From assembly GCA_937969125.1 (NCBI GenBank), contig CALBVA010000087.1:1-7622 (forward strand): a stretch of DNA of 7,622 nt, given 5' to 3'. Position 1 is the stretch's first letter. Every line of letters begins with the position of its first letter. The notes under the pieces are model-generated. The model ran no database searches, was not told the DNA's origin, and worked only from the letters and a program-made list of their open reading frames with translations. A program made the translations under genes and the position numbers. Origin of the DNA: an uncultured Verrucomicrobiales bacterium (GTDB taxonomy: Bacteria > Verrucomicrobiota > Verrucomicrobiia > Verrucomicrobiales > Akkermansiaceae). Positions 6,079 through 7,622 of this stretch are shown here, one piece after another.

Positions 6079-7422
6079 TCACTCGCCTTCAGAAGCATTT
6101 ACCGACTCGAGAGCCTTCAGAAAATCCGGCGACGGTGTCGTATCGTCTTCCTGCGCCGAAATTCGGGCCAATTCCGCCATCGTATCCTCGCGGAAGGCCT
6201 CATTCTCGATCGACCCCGCCCAGGTGACGGCGTCTTGATAGCGTCCTTCTCTCGCAAGGCTTGTGGCCAAATCGGCCTCGACCCTATCTCGATAGGCCCC
6301 TTCGGGTTGACCGGCCAGCCACTCAGCTCCTAAGGTCATTTTCTCGGACCATCCGAAATTGTTAAAGGCCTGCTCCACCCTTAAACTTGCGCTCTCTGGG
6401 GAAGCAAGTGGCTGCCCCATCAACCAGTCGCGATGCTCGGGAGATGCGGGTAGGGCCCGGAAGGTGGTAAAAAGATCCTGGTCTCGTGATACGGAGATAG
6501 GTTGTTGCTCGACCCAGCCCTTGGCTTGCACGGGATTCACCGAGGCGAGGCGACGAATGAGGACCTCACGGTCATTCCTGTCATCAGAGAAGCGGGAAAT
6601 CAGCTCTTTGGGATCAGATGTCTCAGAAATCTCCCAATTCCGGATTGCGGCTGTCAAGGCAGCCTTTTTAGGTGACTCGGCGGCCCCTTTTAGTAGTTCG
6701 TGGGGATCTAAGTCAGCCTTCACCATTGCTGAGATCACTGATTCCCACTCACTCGAATCCTCGAAAAATTCGTTCACTTCATTTCCCTCTGAATCTGAAG
6801 AATTAGGATAATAATCACCGGGAATGGCGAGATTCGCCTTCAGATTCCGCATCAAGTCAGCGGGATTCTTTTCAGCCCAGCTGTTCCAGGGAATTTCACC
6901 GAGTCCGCGCCCATTACTCGACGCCCGAGCCAACGCCAGCTCTGGATCCAGCTCAAATATCCTGTGGATAATAAAGCCATCCACTATGAACAAGGAATCA
7001 TCCTCTCCCAGTCCAGCCCACATTTTATCGCTCTTCAACCTCTCGCTAAGCTCTGCCTCGAATTGATCGAGTTCATCCAGATCCATCCAACCCAGCAAAC
7101 CTCCCAGCTTAACCGCCTGATACATCGCCTCTTCTTGCCCCAATTCGTCAACATCATTTTTCACGACCCTATCAAAAAAACTCCAAATCTGCTTCATCCT
7201 CTCCGGGGTTGCCACCCCTCCCCCATTGCCCGCTCGGGCCCCCGGGTTCCCGCTACCATCCCTCATCTGGTGCGCAATTCGGGAACTTTTAATTGGAGAG
7301 CTTCTTACCACGTCTCCAATCTCTCCCCGCTCTGAATTACCAGCTCCTGAGTCCCTTAAAAACATCCCACCCACACCGCAAAGCACTCCCAGGGCGAAAC
7401 ATGCGATCCCGATCTTCATCAC
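6079..7422 (-). CDS. Exported or membrane-anchored helical-repeat protein, function unknown
   Basis: 447 residues. The N-terminus (about 3-22, KIGIACFALGVLCGVGGMFL) is an uncleaved anchor or signal peptide. C15 is not in a proper lipobox, so a lipoprotein is unlikely. A low-complexity Gly/Ser/Arg linker (about 24-72) follows, then an all-helical region to the end. The C-terminal part has repeating units built round Trp-Ala or Trp-Leu helices: GAEWLAGQPEGAYRDRVEAD (365-384) and AVTWAGSIENEAFREDTMAE (398-417), with related material before them (GWVEQQP, RDWLMGQP). Such TPR-like repeats usually bind proteins. I recall similar multi-copy families in Verrucomicrobia genomes but cannot confirm this. 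GTG 7422 is immediately followed by ATG 7419, and either could be the start. GAGGAAGGGG at 7440-7431 fits the GTG slightly better (8 bases from GGGG). It ends 88 bases before the next gene start and is divergent from the tRNA. Confidence 0.85.
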   Translation of the reverse strand: MMKIGIACFALGVLCGVGGMFLRDSGAGNSERGEIGDVVRSSPIKSSRIAHQMRDGSGNPGARAGNGGGVATPERMKQIWSFFDRVVKNDVDELGQEEAMYQAVKLGGLLGWMDLDELDQFEAELSERLKSDKMWAGLGEDDSLFIVDGFIIHRIFELDPELALARASSNGRGLGEIPWNSWAEKNPADLMRNLKANLAIPGDYYPNSSDSEGNEVNEFFEDSSEWESVISAMVKADLDPHELLKGAAESPKKAALTAAIRNWEISETSDPKELISRFSDDRNDREVLIRRLASVNPVQAKGWVEQQPISVSRDQDLFTTFRALPASPEHRDWLMGQPLASPESASLRVEQAFNNFGWSEKMTLGAEWLAGQPEGAYRDRVEADLATSLAREGRYQDAVTWAGSIENEAFREDTMAELARISAQEDDTTPSPDFLKALESVNASEGE

Positions 7423-7450
7423 GACAGCATCCCCTTCCTCGTCTCGCCGA

Positions 7451-7491
7451 CAAGCTTAAATGCAGTTTTTTTAGCACACTAACAAAGCTTG
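7451..7491. repeat. Inverted repeat between the helical-repeat gene and tRNA-Leu
   Basis: CAAGCTT (7451-7457) and AAGCTTG (7485-7491) form a perfect 7-base inverted repeat about 27 bases apart, enclosing a run of seven T (7466-7472). ATGCA (7460-7464) and TGCAT (7490-7494) form a second pair interleaved with the first. It sits in the 105-base divergent control region, so it could bind a regulator, but short AT-rich repeats also occur by chance. Confidence 0.3.
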
Positions 7492-7516
7492 CATCCATCT
7501 CTCAAACCCCTAAATT
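7489..7516 (+). promoter_or_regulatory. Possible tRNA-Leu promoter
   Basis: TTGCAT (7489-7494) as a -35 box and TAAATT (7511-7516; four of six matches to TATAAT) are 16 bases apart, and the -10 box ends 11 bases before the tRNA. Position is right for a tRNA promoter. The -35 match is poor (TTG only). Confidence 0.35.
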
Positions 7517-7527
7517 TACTCCCCAAC

Positions 7528-7610
7528 GCCGGAATGGTGGAATTGGTAGACACGCCAGATTTAGGATCTGGTGCCCTTTGGGCGTGCAGGTTCGACCCCT
7601 GTTTCCGGTA
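7528..7610 (+). tRNA. tRNA-Leu, anticodon UAG
   Basis: A complete class II tRNA that reads CUA and, with wobble, other CUN leucine codons. The acceptor stem pairs 7528-7534 (GCCGGAA) with 7603-7609 (TTCCGGT), with discriminator A7610. The anticodon stem CCAGA/TCTGG (7555-7559, 7567-7571) encloses loop TTTAGGA with anticodon TAG at 7562-7564. The long variable arm has stem GCCC/GGGC (7573-7576, 7580-7583). The T-stem GCAGG/CCTGT (7586-7590, 7598-7602) encloses TTCGACC. Discriminator A and a long variable arm are leucine identity features. The first acceptor pair is G-U rather than G-C. The 3' CCA is not encoded: CTT follows the discriminator, so a CCA-adding enzyme is required. Confidence 0.96.
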
Positions 7611-7622
7611 CTTCATCACTCA

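Noticed and set aside
5991..6098. N-terminal extension of the two-pass membrane protein to a start at 6098
   Set aside because: It would overlap the end of the helical-repeat gene and adds 36 residues with no signal-like or conserved character, while ATG 5990 starts just before the first membrane segment.
7419..7430. A three-codon ATG-CTG-TCG-TGA minus-strand leader overlapping the start of the helical-repeat gene
   Set aside because: The purine-rich ribosome site abuts this ATG with no spacing, so initiation there is unlikely; probably chance.

Overview
The window looks like chromosomal DNA from a member of the Verrucomicrobiota, probably Verrucomicrobiales. This is inferred from the style of the unknown proteins (a helical-repeat exported protein, and an envelope LysM protein beside a small unknown protein), moderate GC content, and mostly poor Shine-Dalgarno sequences, even before acpP and accA. 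No search was run, so the phylum is an inference. The window holds mainly housekeeping and envelope genes plus one old mobile-element scar.

Left edge (1-319): the last codons of a truncated IS110-type transposase, then about 150 bases without a gene that contain a nested inverted-repeat structure. Then recQ (320-2287, + strand), a RecQ-family helicase with an unusual layout. It ends 13 bases from the convergent end of accA.

Minus-strand block (2301-7422), in transcription order from right to left: a 447-residue exported helical-repeat protein; a two-pass membrane protein with an acidic tail; acpP (acyl carrier protein) followed by a good hairpin terminator; an unknown soluble protein of about 174 residues; a membrane-anchored protein with a tetratricopeptide-like segment, a LysM-like domain and what looks like a catalytically dead L,D-transpeptidase (YkuD) domain; and accA (carboxyltransferase alpha subunit of acetyl-CoA carboxylase). 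AcpP and AccA both serve fatty acid synthesis, and the two genes between them point to the cell envelope. The arrangement therefore suggests a lipid and wall-precursor neighbourhood, although the terminator after acpP probably separates the two parts.

Right edge: a complete tRNA-Leu(UAG) gene on the + strand, divergent from the helical-repeat gene. The 105 bases between them hold an inverted repeat and a possible tRNA promoter.

No CRISPR array, phage module or obvious defence operon is present. The observation most worth following is the apparent pseudo-L,D-transpeptidase beside accA.
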